Shown one piece after another: positions 42,343-52,434 of a stretch of 62,892 nt of DNA. This stretch comes from Romboutsia maritimum. GTDB taxonomy: Bacteria > Bacillota > Clostridia > Peptostreptococcales > Peptostreptococcaceae. How positions within the stretch are numbered: position 1 is the first letter of the stretch; the number at the start of each line of letters is the position of its first letter. Location: assembly GCF_002251085.2 (NCBI RefSeq), contig NZ_NOJZ02000014.1, positions 1 to 62,892 on the forward strand. The letters run 5' to 3'. A program made the position numbers and the translations under genes. Under the pieces are notes generated by a model. It ran no database searches. It was not told the origin of the DNA and saw only the letters and a list, made by a program, of their open reading frames with translations.

Positions 42343-43737
42343 ATGAATGATTGCAAGATAAATAAGAAAAAAATATATGAGATTTTGTGTTTGTGTATTT
42401 TATCTATTGTTATTTGTGTAATTAAAGATATATCTTTAATTTATGCATTTGTAGTAGGAATAATCTACACTACAATAGTGTCTTTAAAAAGTGGATTTAA
42501 GCTAAAAGAAATTAAATCTATGGCATATGAAGGAGTGAAAGAGTGTAGCAGTTTATATTTGATAATATTACTAATAGGTGCTACGGTATCTGTATGGCTA
42601 TCATCTGGAGTTGTGCCAACGATGATATATTATGGATTAGAATATATGCAAGGAGTAAATTTTTTATTTGCTTCATTTATGTTAATTTCTATAAGTGCGA
42701 TTTTTATGGGAACAGCAGTTGGAACGATAAGTACGATAGGTGTGGCTATACTTGGAATAGGAAAAGGATTTGGAATACCAATGAACATACTAGTAGGAGT
42801 AATAGTATCAGGTGCTTTTTTAGCTGATAAAATATCTCCGATATCAGGACTTTTAAATTTAACTCTTGCAACAACAGAAATAAATTATAAGGAAGCTATA
42901 AAATCAGCTATATATACTATGATTCCAACAATGATAATTTGTGCGATTATATATTATATTATTGGAATAAAATATGAGGATTCAGTAGGAATAAATAGTA
43001 TTTTAGAATTAAAGAATGCAATGGGAAAAGAATTCTTTATATCTCCATATCTACTTTTTTTACCGATAGTAATAATAATATTATCTATAATAGGCATTAA
43101 ATCATCTTATTGTATGTTTTCAGGCATAATAGTAGGAAGTATAGTTACTTGCTTTTTTCAAAAAATAAAAGTATTATCACTTTTAAAATATATTATATTT
43201 GGATTTAATGCAAATTCAACATCGACAATAGTAAATGAAACTTTAATTAGTGGTGGAATGATATCTATGGTATCTGTAATATTTATTGTGATTGGAGCAA
43301 TAGCTTTAACATCTATATTACAAGGTACTGGAATTATAAGTTATTTAACTAAAGATATAATACAAAAAATCACAAGCAGAAAAGATTTAATATTAAAAAC
43401 AGGAGTAATTAGTAGTATATTGACCGTTATAACTTGTGACCAGACTATGGGAATAGTATTACCGTCAAAGTTATTAAAGGAAAAATACAAAAAGCTTGGA
43501 GTAAATAAGAGCATATTGGCTAGAACTATATCAGATACAGGCACTATAATTGCTCCAATTATACCGTGGAATATAAATGCCTTAATAGTAAATTTAGTTA
43601 CTGGAATTTCATGTACAGAATACTTTAGATTTGCTTTACTTTGCTTTGTTGCTCCAATAGTTACGATTGTGTTTGCATTTATAAATACAGGTAATTATAA
43701 AAAACAACAAAAAATAGAATCTGTAAAAGAAGTATAA
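42343..43737 (+). CDS. NhaC-family Na+/H+ antiporter-like transporter
   Basis: 464 residues from the ATG after GGGGGA; the frame extends to 42241 without a site. It has 10-12 hydrophobic segments. Motifs of the NhaC/ion-transporter superfamily are visible: FLADKISPISGLLNLT near residue 165 and a second half with CDQTMGIVLPSKLL and ARTISDTGTIIAPIIPWN, matching the 'SDT..IAP.IPW' signature. It probably exchanges sodium (or a carboxylate) for protons. The exact substrate is open. Confidence 0.8.
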   Translation: MNDCKINKKKIYEILCLCILSIVICVIKDISLIYAFVVGIIYTTIVSLKSGFKLKEIKSMAYEGVKECSSLYLIILLIGATVSVWLSSGVVPTMIYYGLEYMQGVNFLFASFMLISISAIFMGTAVGTISTIGVAILGIGKGFGIPMNILVGVIVSGAFLADKISPISGLLNLTLATTEINYKEAIKSAIYTMIPTMIICAIIYYIIGIKYEDSVGINSILELKNAMGKEFFISPYLLFLPIVIIILSIIGIKSSYCMFSGIIVGSIVTCFFQKIKVLSLLKYIIFGFNANSTSTIVNETLISGGMISMVSVIFIVIGAIALTSILQGTGIISYLTKDIIQKITSRKDLILKTGVISSILTVITCDQTMGIVLPSKLLKEKYKKLGVNKSILARTISDTGTIIAPIIPWNINALIVNLVTGISCTEYFRFALLCFVAPIVTIVFAFINTGNYKKQQKIESVKEV

Positions 43738-43817
43738 ATATTTATTTTAAGATAGACTATTAATGGATTGAATATTACATACATAACATTTAATGAAAAA
43801 AAGCAGGATATGTGATA

Positions 43818-43867
43818 AAAAATAATTCTTAACTTATTTTATTTAAGTTAAGAGTTATTTTTTTATT
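43818..43867 (+). terminator. Rho-independent terminator
   Basis: AAAAATAATTCTTAACTTA and TAAGTTAAGAGTTATTTTTT pair (one mismatch region), followed by TTTATTTTT. Confidence 0.8.
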
Positions 43868-43976
43868 TTTAGTATGAAAAATTTATGATTATATCCGTAT
43901 AAATATAAATATAATTATGAATTTTAATATGATATAATATTTTATCAAAAGCAAAAAACAATAAAGGGGGAAACAG

Positions 43977-45725
43977 ATGAAATCAGTATTAAAAAATATT
44001 AGTAAAATATCTCTGATATTAGTTATAGGTATTGCCATGCTTGGAGAAAGTAATACGACTTATGCTGACACTTATTACAAAAAAAGTAAAGTAGTTAATG
44101 TAGGAGAATTAAGAAATAGTGAAAAAGAAGTTACAACAACTTTAAATACACGAAATAACGATGAAATTTATAACAAAATATATCAAGCGATTATTAATTT
44201 AGAAGATAGTATAGATTTGTCTAAATATTTTACATTTTCAACAGGTGATGATGCAGCAAATATATATGCACAGGTATTAGAGGAAAATCCTCAAATTTTC
44301 TATATGACTAATCAAATTAGATATAGTGGAAATGACACAATACTTAAATTAGAATTTTCATATGCTTATCCAAAAGCAAATATATTAAGTATGAAGAGTA
44401 CGTTAGATAATAAGATACAATATATTCTTAATAATGTTATAAATTCTAATATGAGTGATTTAGAAAAAGAACTGGCTATACATGACTATCTAGTGTTAAA
44501 TACGGAATATGATCAACGAAGTAATATACCTATTGATTCTCATAATGTATATGGAACGTTAATAGAAAACGTGGCAGTTTGTGATGGATACTCTAAAGCT
44601 TTTCAGTTGTTTTTAAATAAAATTGGAATAGAGTGTATAAGAGTTGATTCAGAAGAAATGAATCATGTTTGGAATATGGTAACTATAGATAATGAAAAAT
44701 ATCATGTAGATGTAACTTGGGATGATCCAATTGTAAATGAAATCGATATAAAAGATACAGTTTCTTATAACTATTTTAATATTACTGATAGTCAAATAGA
44801 AAAAGATCATACTTGGATAAGAAGTAATTACGATGCATGTAACAGTACTAAGTATTCATATATTAATGGTATGGATTATGTAGAAGACACAACGAAAATA
44901 GATATACAATCTATAAAGGGTAAAGATAGATATGAAACGGCAGGATTAATTGCTGATAAGCAAACTTATAATAAAGTTATACTTGTGAATTCTACAAACT
45001 CATTAGCTGATGGATTAAGTGCAAGTGGATTATCTGGAGCAGTAAATGCACCAATTTTACTTACTCAAAAAGATTCAATACCATCAGAAACATATAAAAG
45101 AATAAATGGAGTAACTAAAGTATATATAATAGGTAGTACAAATGTAATCAGTACTAAAGTAGAAAAAGAATTACAATCAAAAGGAATAGAAGTAAAACGA
45201 CTAGGAGGAGCAGATAGATTTGAAACTAGTTATATAGTAGCAAAAGAAATATCTAGTATTAAAACAATAGACAAAGTATTTTTTGCAAATGGATATAAGG
45301 GAGAAGCAGATGCTATGAGTATCTCACCAGTAGCAAATAAGCAAGGTAATCCAATAATACTTACTAATGGAAATAATACAACATTTAAACCTTCTAATAC
45401 GAAAAATTATGTTATAGGATCAACGTCAGTTATGAGCCAAAATTTATTAAATGAAACCAATTCAACTAGATTGGGAGGAATAGATAGATTTGAAACAAAT
45501 AAAAAGGTTATACAATATTTTTATGATGATATAGATGAAGTTTATTTAGCAAAAGGATATCAGTTAGTAGATTCATTAACAGCTTCACCATTAGCAAAAG
45601 ATAAGCCGATGGTATTAGTACAGAATAACAGTGATAAGAGTATATTAAAAGGAGCTAGTAAGTTTATAGAAATAGGTGGAATAGATAAAACTGTATTACA
45701 ACAATGTGTAAGTGCAGCAAAATAA
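43977..45725 (+). CDS. Secreted transglutaminase-like protein with cell wall binding type 2 repeats
   Basis: 582 residues. Signal peptide at 1-31 (ending NTTYA). A transglutaminase/protease-like domain carries a plausible triad: Cys202 (VAVCDGYSKAF), His230 (NHVWNMV) and Asp245 (HVDVTWDDP). From ~305 to the end there are three CWB2 (PF04122-type) repeats, each starting with RY/RFET and containing VILVNSTNSLADGLSASGL-like strands. CWB2 binds secondary wall polymers in C. difficile-type S-layers, so this enzyme should be displayed on the cell surface, acting on peptides, wall proteins or peptidoglycan. Confidence 0.87.
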   Translation: MKSVLKNISKISLILVIGIAMLGESNTTYADTYYKKSKVVNVGELRNSEKEVTTTLNTRNNDEIYNKIYQAIINLEDSIDLSKYFTFSTGDDAANIYAQVLEENPQIFYMTNQIRYSGNDTILKLEFSYAYPKANILSMKSTLDNKIQYILNNVINSNMSDLEKELAIHDYLVLNTEYDQRSNIPIDSHNVYGTLIENVAVCDGYSKAFQLFLNKIGIECIRVDSEEMNHVWNMVTIDNEKYHVDVTWDDPIVNEIDIKDTVSYNYFNITDSQIEKDHTWIRSNYDACNSTKYSYINGMDYVEDTTKIDIQSIKGKDRYETAGLIADKQTYNKVILVNSTNSLADGLSASGLSGAVNAPILLTQKDSIPSETYKRINGVTKVYIIGSTNVISTKVEKELQSKGIEVKRLGGADRFETSYIVAKEISSIKTIDKVFFANGYKGEADAMSISPVANKQGNPIILTNGNNTTFKPSNTKNYVIGSTSVMSQNLLNETNSTRLGGIDRFETNKKVIQYFYDDIDEVYLAKGYQLVDSLTASPLAKDKPMVLVQNNSDKSILKGASKFIEIGGIDKTVLQQCVSAAK

Positions 45726-45734
45726 TATATAAAT

Positions 45735-45797
45735 AAAAAAGAGTGATCAAAAATTTATCTTTTAAATAAAGAATTATTTTGATTCACTCTTTTTTTT
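45735..45797. terminator. Bidirectional terminator
   Basis: AAAAAGAGTGA and TCACTCTTTTT pair, extended by TCAAAA/TTTTGA, with T-runs on both strands between convergent genes. Confidence 0.85.
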
Positions 45798-46461
45798 ATT
45801 TTAATTTTTCTAAATTAATGATTTCAATAGTACCTCTAGACATCTTAATAAGCCCTTCATTTTCGAATCTCTTAAGCATACGACTAACTACTTCACGAGC
45901 AGAACCTAAATGATTAGCAATTGCATCATGAGTGATTTTAAGCGTAGTAGAATTTTCTAGATAACTTTGATTTAAAAGAAAATTAGCAAGTCTACGATCG
46001 AAGTTTAAAAATACTATTTGTTCAATTATCCACATGACTTCTGATAGCTTATCTTGAGTTAAATCAAATAAAAATTTTTGAACATGGCTATTTGACTCAG
46101 ATAATTTTTTTAAGTACGCTCCTTCAATTATTAAAACTAAGGAATCTTTTTCAGCTTCAAGACTTATATCATAAGTCAAATTTTTAAAAACACAGGATGC
46201 AGATAAAAGACAAATATCTCTATCTATTAATCGAAACATAGTTATTTCTTTTCCTGATGAGGAATCGAGAAAGCTTCTAAGTTGACCATTTATTACTAAG
46301 ATAACTCCTGTGCAGTTAGAATTTTTTGAATGAATTAATTCACCCTTAGAATATTTTTTTAGATAACTAATAAGAATTAGGTTATTTAATTCTTCTGATG
46401 ATAAATCTTTAAAAAATGGAAGATTATTTTTTAAATAATTAATTTTATTTTTATTTATAAT
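45796..46461 (-). CDS. Crp/Fnr-family regulator starting at a non-standard codon (AUU or AUA)
   Basis: 221 residues if read from ATT at 46461 (or ATA at 46458), directly behind the site GAGGTGAT. The only in-frame ATG, at 46239, would delete half the sensor domain, and no GTG or TTG exists in frame. The N-terminal part (LPFFKDLSSEELNNLI, YSKGELIHS, GVILVINGQLRSF) is a complete cyclic-nucleotide-binding-like fold. The C-terminus has the Crp-type helix-turn-helix TLKITHDAIANHLGSAREVVSRML (recognition part HLGSAREVVSR). No N-terminal iron-sulfur cysteine set of FNR is seen. AUU starts are known for infC, where they limit expression. Confidence 0.7.
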   Translation of the reverse strand: MINKNKINYLKNNLPFFKDLSSEELNNLILISYLKKYSKGELIHSKNSNCTGVILVINGQLRSFLDSSSGKEITMFRLIDRDICLLSASCVFKNLTYDISLEAEKDSLVLIIEGAYLKKLSESNSHVQKFLFDLTQDKLSEVMWIIEQIVFLNFDRRLANFLLNQSYLENSTTLKITHDAIANHLGSAREVVSRMLKRFENEGLIKMSRGTIEIINLEKLK

Positions 46462-46607
46462 GTATCACCTCATATTTATTTAAGTTTTATATTTAAATTT
46501 TAATATATTTTAGTGATAAAGTCACAGAAAAAACTTAAAAAAAATAATAGTATATATAAGAACCTAATGATAAAAAATAAATTAGAGAGAATGAAGGAGG
46601 CTTTAAT

Positions 46608-46976
46608 ATGACTAGACCATCTATTTACCATAGTGAAGGATATACGTGTGCAGAAGCTTTAATAAAATCATATAACGAAGAACATAAAACTAATATACCA
46701 GTTTCTTTAGGAAGTGGTTTGGGAGTTGGAATGACAGTAGGTAGTGTATGTGGAGCTGTAAATGCTGCAGCTATTATAATAGGATTTATAAAAGGTAGAA
46801 ATGATAAGCTAGAGCAAAATGAAGCTAGAAAGTATACAAAAGAATTAATGAATAAAGTAAGAGAAAAATACAATTCAGAGATATGTTTAAATTTAAAAAG
46901 AAATAAAGTTGGCTGTGATGAAATAATCAATTTTACGTATGATGCATTAAATGAATTGCTAGAAAGTGAAAAGTAG
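46608..46976 (+). CDS. C_GCAxxG_C_C family putative redox protein
   Basis: 122 residues, ATG after AAGGAGG. The conserved pattern is present: CAEALI near residue 16, GSVCGAVNAAAIIIGF near 45 (the GCAxxG core, here CGAVNA), and CLNLKRNKVGCDEII near 95. Family members are thought to bind metal or take part in redox chemistry, but no function is established. It is divergent from the Crp/Fnr gene, so the two may share a regulatory region. Confidence 0.75.
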   Translation: MTRPSIYHSEGYTCAEALIKSYNEEHKTNIPVSLGSGLGVGMTVGSVCGAVNAAAIIIGFIKGRNDKLEQNEARKYTKELMNKVREKYNSEICLNLKRNKVGCDEIINFTYDALNELLESEK

Positions 46977-46983
46977 TCTTGAG

Positions 46984-47030
46984 ATAAGCTAAAATACTTA
47001 TTCTAAATAAGTATTTTAGCTTATTTTTTA
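46984..47030 (+). terminator. Rho-independent terminator
   Basis: A perfect 19-bp stem (46984-47002 with 47006-47024), loop CTA, followed by TTTTTTA. Confidence 0.92.
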
Positions 47031-47107
47031 GCATAAAATTTGAAATAAGTATCTTTATTTAATAAATATATTGACACTAAGGTGTGTAAAAGAGTTATAA
47101 TATACAA

Positions 47108-47122
47108 TGATATTAATTATCA
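47108..47122 (+). promoter_or_regulatory. Fur-family (Zur/Fur) box upstream of znuA
   Basis: TGATATTAATTATCA matches TGATAATnATTATCA except for one base. It is exactly the reverse complement of the box at 55159. It lies ~86 bases before the znuA start. Confidence 0.6.
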
Positions 47123-47207
47123 ATTAAAATGAATCTATTTTATAATTATATTTTAAATTAGATTTATACAATAAATAAAACATAGATATTAAGGAGGAGA
47201 ATTTACT

Positions 47208-48146
47208 ATGAAAAAATGGTATATATCTATATTGAGTATATTAGTAGGTATAGGGGTTATGGGATGTTCTAAAGAAAATAAAATAAATAAAACTCAAGAA
47301 AATAAAAAGATTAAAGTTTATACAACTATATTTCCTATATATGATTTTACTAGAAATATAGGACAAGATAAAATTGATGTTAACTATATTGTACCACCAG
47401 GAGGGGAACCGCATGATTTCGAGATAACGGCAAAAAATATGAAAGATATACAAAATGCAAATTTACTTATAAAGAATGGATTAGGTATAGATGGTTTTGC
47501 TGATAAAATTAAAAGTGAATCTAAAAATTTAAAGATTGTAGTTGCTACAGAAGGTATTAAACCTACAGCATATGAAAAAGAGCATGACAATGAATTAAAG
47601 CATGAAGATGTACATAATCATGGAGAATACGATCCTCATGTTTGGTTAAATGTAGATTTAGCAATAAAGGAATGTGAAAATATAAAGAAGGCATTAATAG
47701 AGGCAGATAAAAACAATAAAGATTTTTACGAAAGAAATTATAACGAGTATACAAATAAGTTGAAAAATTTAAAAAGTAAATATGATGAAGGTTTATCAAG
47801 TATAAAGAATAAAAACATGTTAGTATCACATGATGCATATGGATATTTATGTGAACAATATGGAATAAATCAAATATCTATAACAGGAATAAGTCCAAAT
47901 CAAGAGCCATCTATTAATAAAATTATAGAACTTACAAACTTTGCAAAAGATAAAAATCTAAATTATGTATTATTAGATGGGCTAGTAAATCCAAAGGTAG
48001 CAAAAACTATAGCGAGTGAAGCAAAAATAAAAACAAAAGTATTATATTCAATAGATGGATTAACAAAGCAAGACTTTGATAATAATGAAGGATATATATC
48101 TTTAATGGAAAAAAATTTAGAAACATTAAAATTAGTTTTAAAGTAG
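47208..48146 (+). CDS. znuA: Zinc-type metal ABC transporter substrate-binding lipoprotein
   Basis: 312 residues, ATG after AAGGAGGAG. Lipobox VMGCSK near residue 20. Cluster A-I solute-binding fold with ligand residues in GGEPHDFE (His ~65), DPHVWLN (His ~145) and SHDAYGYL (His ~210), and LLDGLVNPK near 265. The His/acid-rich loop at ~120-143 (EHDNELKHEDVHNHGEYD) favours zinc over manganese. It is first in a three-gene operon with the ATPase and permease that follow. Confidence 0.88.
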   Translation: MKKWYISILSILVGIGVMGCSKENKINKTQENKKIKVYTTIFPIYDFTRNIGQDKIDVNYIVPPGGEPHDFEITAKNMKDIQNANLLIKNGLGIDGFADKIKSESKNLKIVVATEGIKPTAYEKEHDNELKHEDVHNHGEYDPHVWLNVDLAIKECENIKKALIEADKNNKDFYERNYNEYTNKLKNLKSKYDEGLSSIKNKNMLVSHDAYGYLCEQYGINQISITGISPNQEPSINKIIELTNFAKDKNLNYVLLDGLVNPKVAKTIASEAKIKTKVLYSIDGLTKQDFDNNEGYISLMEKNLETLKLVLK

Positions 48147-48155
48147 GTAGATATT

Positions 48156-48878
48156 ATGGATAAGGTTATAAAGTTTAAAAATGTAAGTTTTGGATATGAA
48201 GATAAAACAATACTTGAAGAAATAAACTTTAATATAGAACAAGGTGATTATATTGGTATTGTAGGTCCAAATGGTGCAGGTAAAAGTACTATGTTAAAAT
48301 TAATAATAAATCAGGTTAGTCCAATAAAGGGAAATATTGAACTTTTAGGTAATGATATAAAAAATTTCAATAAATGGGAAAAAATAGGATATGTTAACCA
48401 AAAATCAAATTCATTCACATCTTCATTTCCAGCTACGGTAACAGAAGTTGTTTCTATGAACTTGTCTTCTAAAATAGGCTTATTTAAGCATATTAAAAAA
48501 CATCATCTTGATGAAGTATATAAAGTTTTAAAATTAGTAGGGCTTTATGAATATAAAGATAGGTTAATAGGGAGTTTATCTGGTGGACAACAACAAAAAG
48601 TATTTATTGCAAGAGCTTTAATTAAATCTCCTAAAATATTAATTTTAGATGAGCCAACAGTAGGTATAGATGTAAATGGTCAAAAGGAATTTTATGAAAT
48701 TTTAAATAAATTAAATAGTAAATTAGGTCTTACTATAATAATAGTTTCTCATGATTTATTCATAGTTAAGAAGGAAGTAAAAAAGATAGCTTTTATAAAG
48801 GATAAGAAAGTTAAAGTAATGAAAAATACTAAGGATGATATAAATAATGACATACTAATAGACCTTTTTGACATGTAA
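48156..48878 (+). CDS. znuC: Metal ABC transporter ATP-binding protein
   Basis: 240 residues, nine bases after znuA. Walker A GPNGAGKST near 36, signature LSGGQQQKVFIARAL near 135, Walker B ILILDEPTVGID near 160, switch His in VSHDLF. The best fit is the ZnuC/TroB family. It powers the permease encoded next. Confidence 0.9.
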   Translation: MDKVIKFKNVSFGYEDKTILEEINFNIEQGDYIGIVGPNGAGKSTMLKLIINQVSPIKGNIELLGNDIKNFNKWEKIGYVNQKSNSFTSSFPATVTEVVSMNLSSKIGLFKHIKKHHLDEVYKVLKLVGLYEYKDRLIGSLSGGQQQKVFIARALIKSPKILILDEPTVGIDVNGQKEFYEILNKLNSKLGLTIIIVSHDLFIVKKEVKKIAFIKDKKVKVMKNTKDDINNDILIDLFDM

Positions 48879-48893
48879 AAAGGAGGGGGAAAT

Positions 48894-49709
48894 ATGGATA
48901 TTTTTCAATATGATTTTATGATAAGATCAATTATAGCAGCTTCTATAGTTGGACTGATATGCCCTCTTATGGGGATGTTTGTAGTTCTTAAAAGACTATC
49001 TTTAATAGGAGATAGTTTATCACATATTGCATTATCAGGAATAGCTACAGCAACAATATTTAATGGAAATCCTATAATTGGGTCTTTAATTGCATCAAGT
49101 ATAGCGGCTGTAATAATTGATAAATTAAGGGTGAATTTAAAAGAATATGCAGATTTATCAATATCAATAATAATGGCACTAGGTGTAGGTATTTCCGGAA
49201 TACTAATGAGTATGTCAAATGTGAACTTTGATTTGTTTTCTTTTATGTATGGTAGTATAGCTACAGTTACAAAGGAAGATGTTATTATTATAATTATTAC
49301 ATCAATAATAATAATAACTTTTATAAAATTATTTTTTAAAGAACTCGTATACATAACTTTTGATGAAGAAGGAGCAAAATTATCTAAAATACCAGTTAAG
49401 TTTATAAATACAATTTTTATGATTTTAGTAGCAGCAAGTATAACTATGACATTGAGAATAGTAGGAGTATTATTAGTATCTTCATTAATAGCAATACCTG
49501 TAGCAACAAGCTTAAAAATAGCTAAAAGTTTTAAAAGTGCATTATTTTATTCTATATTATTTGGAGAAATAGCAATACTTAGTGGGGTGATTTTATCTTT
49601 TTATATGGATTTAGCTCCAGGAGGGATTATTGTTATAGTAAGCGTGATACAATTAATTATAGTTAGTGTATTAAATAAATTTATTAGAAGAGTAAAATTT
49701 GAAATTTAA
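48894..49709 (+). CDS. znuB: Metal ABC transporter permease
   Basis: 271 residues, ATG after AAGGAGGGGG. ABC-3 family (ZnuB/TroC): MRIVGVLLVSSLIAIPVATSL-type helix near 195 (core VGVLLVSSLIAIPVA) and LKRLSLIGDSLSHIALSG near 32, the coupling motif of this family. About eight or nine membrane helices. Last gene of the operon. Confidence 0.9.
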   Translation: MDIFQYDFMIRSIIAASIVGLICPLMGMFVVLKRLSLIGDSLSHIALSGIATATIFNGNPIIGSLIASSIAAVIIDKLRVNLKEYADLSISIIMALGVGISGILMSMSNVNFDLFSFMYGSIATVTKEDVIIIIITSIIIITFIKLFFKELVYITFDEEGAKLSKIPVKFINTIFMILVAASITMTLRIVGVLLVSSLIAIPVATSLKIAKSFKSALFYSILFGEIAILSGVILSFYMDLAPGGIIVIVSVIQLIIVSVLNKFIRRVKFEI

Positions 49710-49755
49710 AAAAAGCTGTCTCAAAATTATTATATTTAGAGGCAGCTTTTTTATA
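49709..49755 (+). terminator. Terminator of the znu operon
   Basis: AAAAAAGCTGTCTC pairs with GAGGCAGCTTTTTT (one wobble), with more Ts following. Confidence 0.85.
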
Positions 49756-49873
49756 TCTATATAAATTTAGAGATAAGGATAGGATTATGTAAATATAGAA
49801 ATAATATTATATAAAGTTGTTTTTTAGTTTGAAAAATATTATTTTATGAAAAAAATAAAAGAAAGGATATATT

Positions 49874-52264
49874 ATGGGTAAGGATAAAAAAGAAAAAATT
49901 AATATAAAAAGATTTAATCCGAATCCTCAGAAGGGTCTTTTAAAAGAGCAAGTTCAAGATAGAATAAAAGAAGGTCTTTGTAATATAAATATAGACAAGC
50001 CATCAAAGACTATAGGAGAAATAATAACAAGTAATGTATTTACATTTTTTAACTTTTTAAATTTTGCATTAGCAACTCTTATTATCTTAGTAGGTTCATA
50101 TAGAAATGCACTGTTTATGGGGGTTGTAATATCTAATTTAATTATAGGTATAGTACAAGAAATTAGAGCAAAAAAAACGATAGATAAGCTTTCGTTACTT
50201 TCAGCATCTTATGCTAATGTGATTCGTGATTCTAGTAAAAAACAAGTCAATTTAGATGAAGTAGTATTAGATGATATTATAATTCTAAAATCAGGAGACC
50301 AAGTCTGTGTGGATTCTATCATTGTAAGTGGTGAAGTAGAAGTAAATGAATCACTTTTGACAGGAGAACCAGATGCGATATTAAAAAAATTAGATGAAAC
50401 TTTATTGTCCGGAAGCTTTATTATTTCAGGAGAGTGTCGTGTAAGAACAGAAAAAGTAGGATTAGATTGTTATGCATCTAAAATTACACAAAATGCAAAA
50501 AAGAAAAAAAGAGTAAATTCTCAAATAATGAATTCTTTAGATAAAATAATTAAAGTAATTGCTGTAATTATTATTCCCTTAGGAATGATTCTTTTTATAA
50601 AACAATTTTATATTTTAAACAGTAGATTTGAAATATCTCTAGTTACAACAGTAGCAGCTGTTATAGGAATGATTCCAGAAGGATTATATCTTCTTACGAG
50701 CATAGCCTTAGCAGTATCAGTTGTACGATTAGGGAAAAGTAAGACTCTTGTGCAAGAATTATATTGTATTGAAACTCTTGCTCGAGTTGATATGATATGT
50801 ATAGATAAGACAGGCACAATAACAGAAGGTAAAATGAAAGTAAAAGATATAGCATCTTTGAATAACTCAAATTACGATGAGAATAAAATTTCAAAAATAA
50901 TTAGTGAGTTTACTCAAGCACTAAATGATGATAATTCAACTTTTAATGCATTAAAAGAGCATTTTAAAGAAGAATCAAAATGGAATGTCTCAAAAAAGGT
51001 GCCTTTTTCATCAGTTAGAAAGTGGAGTGGAGTATCATTTAATGAACAAGGAACTTATATTATTGGAGCACCTGAGTTTGTCTTAAACAGTAGTTATGAA
51101 AAAATAAAGTCTCAAGTAGAAGAATATTCTTTAAAGGGAGACAGGGTACTTTTACTTGTAAAGTATAATGGAGAGCTTAATACAGACATAATAGACAAAG
51201 ATGTAGAAATAATTTCACTTATAATATTGGAAGATAAAATTAGAGATAATGTAAATGAAACATTTGAATTTTTTGATAAACAAGGAGTGAATATAAAAGT
51301 TATATCAGGAGACAATCCAGTTACAGTTTGTGAAATTGCAAAAAGAGCTGGAATTTCAGATGCAGACAAATATTTAGATGTTTCATCGATAACATCAAAA
51401 GATAAAATTCAAGAGATAATAAAAAACTATACTATATTTGGAAGGGTTACACCAAATCAAAAACAAGAAATAATCAAAGAATTTCAAAATATAGGATATA
51501 CTGTTGCTATGATAGGCGATGGAGTTAATGATGTTCTAGCACTTAAAGATGCAGATTGTAGTATTGCAATGGCATCAGGAAGTGATGCAGCTTGTCATAT
51601 ATCTCAATTGGTTTTAATGGATTCAAACTTTAAATATATGCCTAAGGTTGTTATGGAAGGAAGGAGAGTAATTAATAATATACAAAGAACCGCATCTTTA
51701 TTTTTAGTAAAGACAATATATTCATTATTACTATCTATATTGGTTTTATTTTTTAAAAATCCATATCCATTTGTACCGATTCAACTGACACTTATAAGTG
51801 GATTGACAATAGGGATACCATCTTTCTTTTTCGCCTTGGAATCGAATACAAATATAGTAAAAGGAAATTTCATAAAAAATGTAATAGGAAATGCTTTAAT
51901 AGGAGCAATTACTATAGTAATAAACATAGTAGGAATAATGAGTATTTCAAATAGGATGAATTTAAGCACAAGTGATATATCTACTTTAGCTACGATATTA
52001 ACTGGATATACTGGATTTTTAATTTTATTTAGAATTTCAAAACCGTTTAATTATAAAAGGATCATATTAATAGGAAGTATGATTATATTATTTTTAATAT
52101 CTATTATATTTTTAGGAAAGGTATTTATGATTCATCATGTAAGTATAAGAGAAATTTTATTATTACTTGTATTTATTATACTAACTTATCCTTTAATGTT
52201 AGTAATAACTTGGATAATAAGAAAAATAGCATTTGTTATAGATAAAAGAATTATAATAAAATAA
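49874..52264 (+). CDS. CtpE-like P-type cation ATPase
   Basis: 796 residues, ATG after AAAGGATA. Motifs: actuator TGEP at 163, PEGL in the fourth helix (Pro268), phosphorylation site DKTGTIT with Asp311, and GDGVND at 548-553. There is no N-terminal metal domain and no CPC motif, so it is a P2-like pump. The length and sequence style match mycobacterial CtpE-type calcium transport ATPases. Six C-terminal helices follow. It may handle Ca2+ or another divalent or monovalent cation. Confidence 0.88.
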   Translation: MGKDKKEKINIKRFNPNPQKGLLKEQVQDRIKEGLCNINIDKPSKTIGEIITSNVFTFFNFLNFALATLIILVGSYRNALFMGVVISNLIIGIVQEIRAKKTIDKLSLLSASYANVIRDSSKKQVNLDEVVLDDIIILKSGDQVCVDSIIVSGEVEVNESLLTGEPDAILKKLDETLLSGSFIISGECRVRTEKVGLDCYASKITQNAKKKKRVNSQIMNSLDKIIKVIAVIIIPLGMILFIKQFYILNSRFEISLVTTVAAVIGMIPEGLYLLTSIALAVSVVRLGKSKTLVQELYCIETLARVDMICIDKTGTITEGKMKVKDIASLNNSNYDENKISKIISEFTQALNDDNSTFNALKEHFKEESKWNVSKKVPFSSVRKWSGVSFNEQGTYIIGAPEFVLNSSYEKIKSQVEEYSLKGDRVLLLVKYNGELNTDIIDKDVEIISLIILEDKIRDNVNETFEFFDKQGVNIKVISGDNPVTVCEIAKRAGISDADKYLDVSSITSKDKIQEIIKNYTIFGRVTPNQKQEIIKEFQNIGYTVAMIGDGVNDVLALKDADCSIAMASGSDAACHISQLVLMDSNFKYMPKVVMEGRRVINNIQRTASLFLVKTIYSLLLSILVLFFKNPYPFVPIQLTLISGLTIGIPSFFFALESNTNIVKGNFIKNVIGNALIGAITIVINIVGIMSISNRMNLSTSDISTLATILTGYTGFLILFRISKPFNYKRIILIGSMIILFLISIIFLGKVFMIHHVSIREILLLLVFIILTYPLMLVITWIIRKIAFVIDKRIIIK

Positions 52265-52284
52265 TTTATAAATATAAATTTTAT

Positions 52285-52325
52285 AAAAGAAATCTTAGTT
52301 AAATTTAATTAAGATTTCTTTTGTT
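52285..52325 (+). terminator. Rho-independent terminator
   Basis: AAAAGAAATCTTA pairs with TAAGATTTCTTTT, loop region GTTAAATTTAAT. Confidence 0.85.
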
Positions 52326-52434
52326 GTTAAAAATCTACTTTATTTAAGGAATATTTAAGGTTTATGTTATTAACTGTTAATATAGAAAATGTATTATAGA
52401 ATTATAAATTATAATAAAAGGCGGGATAAATAAA

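Noticed and set aside
42594..42827. 77-codon frame inside the NhaC-like gene
   Set aside because: Overlaps a convincing membrane transporter in another frame, with no ribosome binding site.
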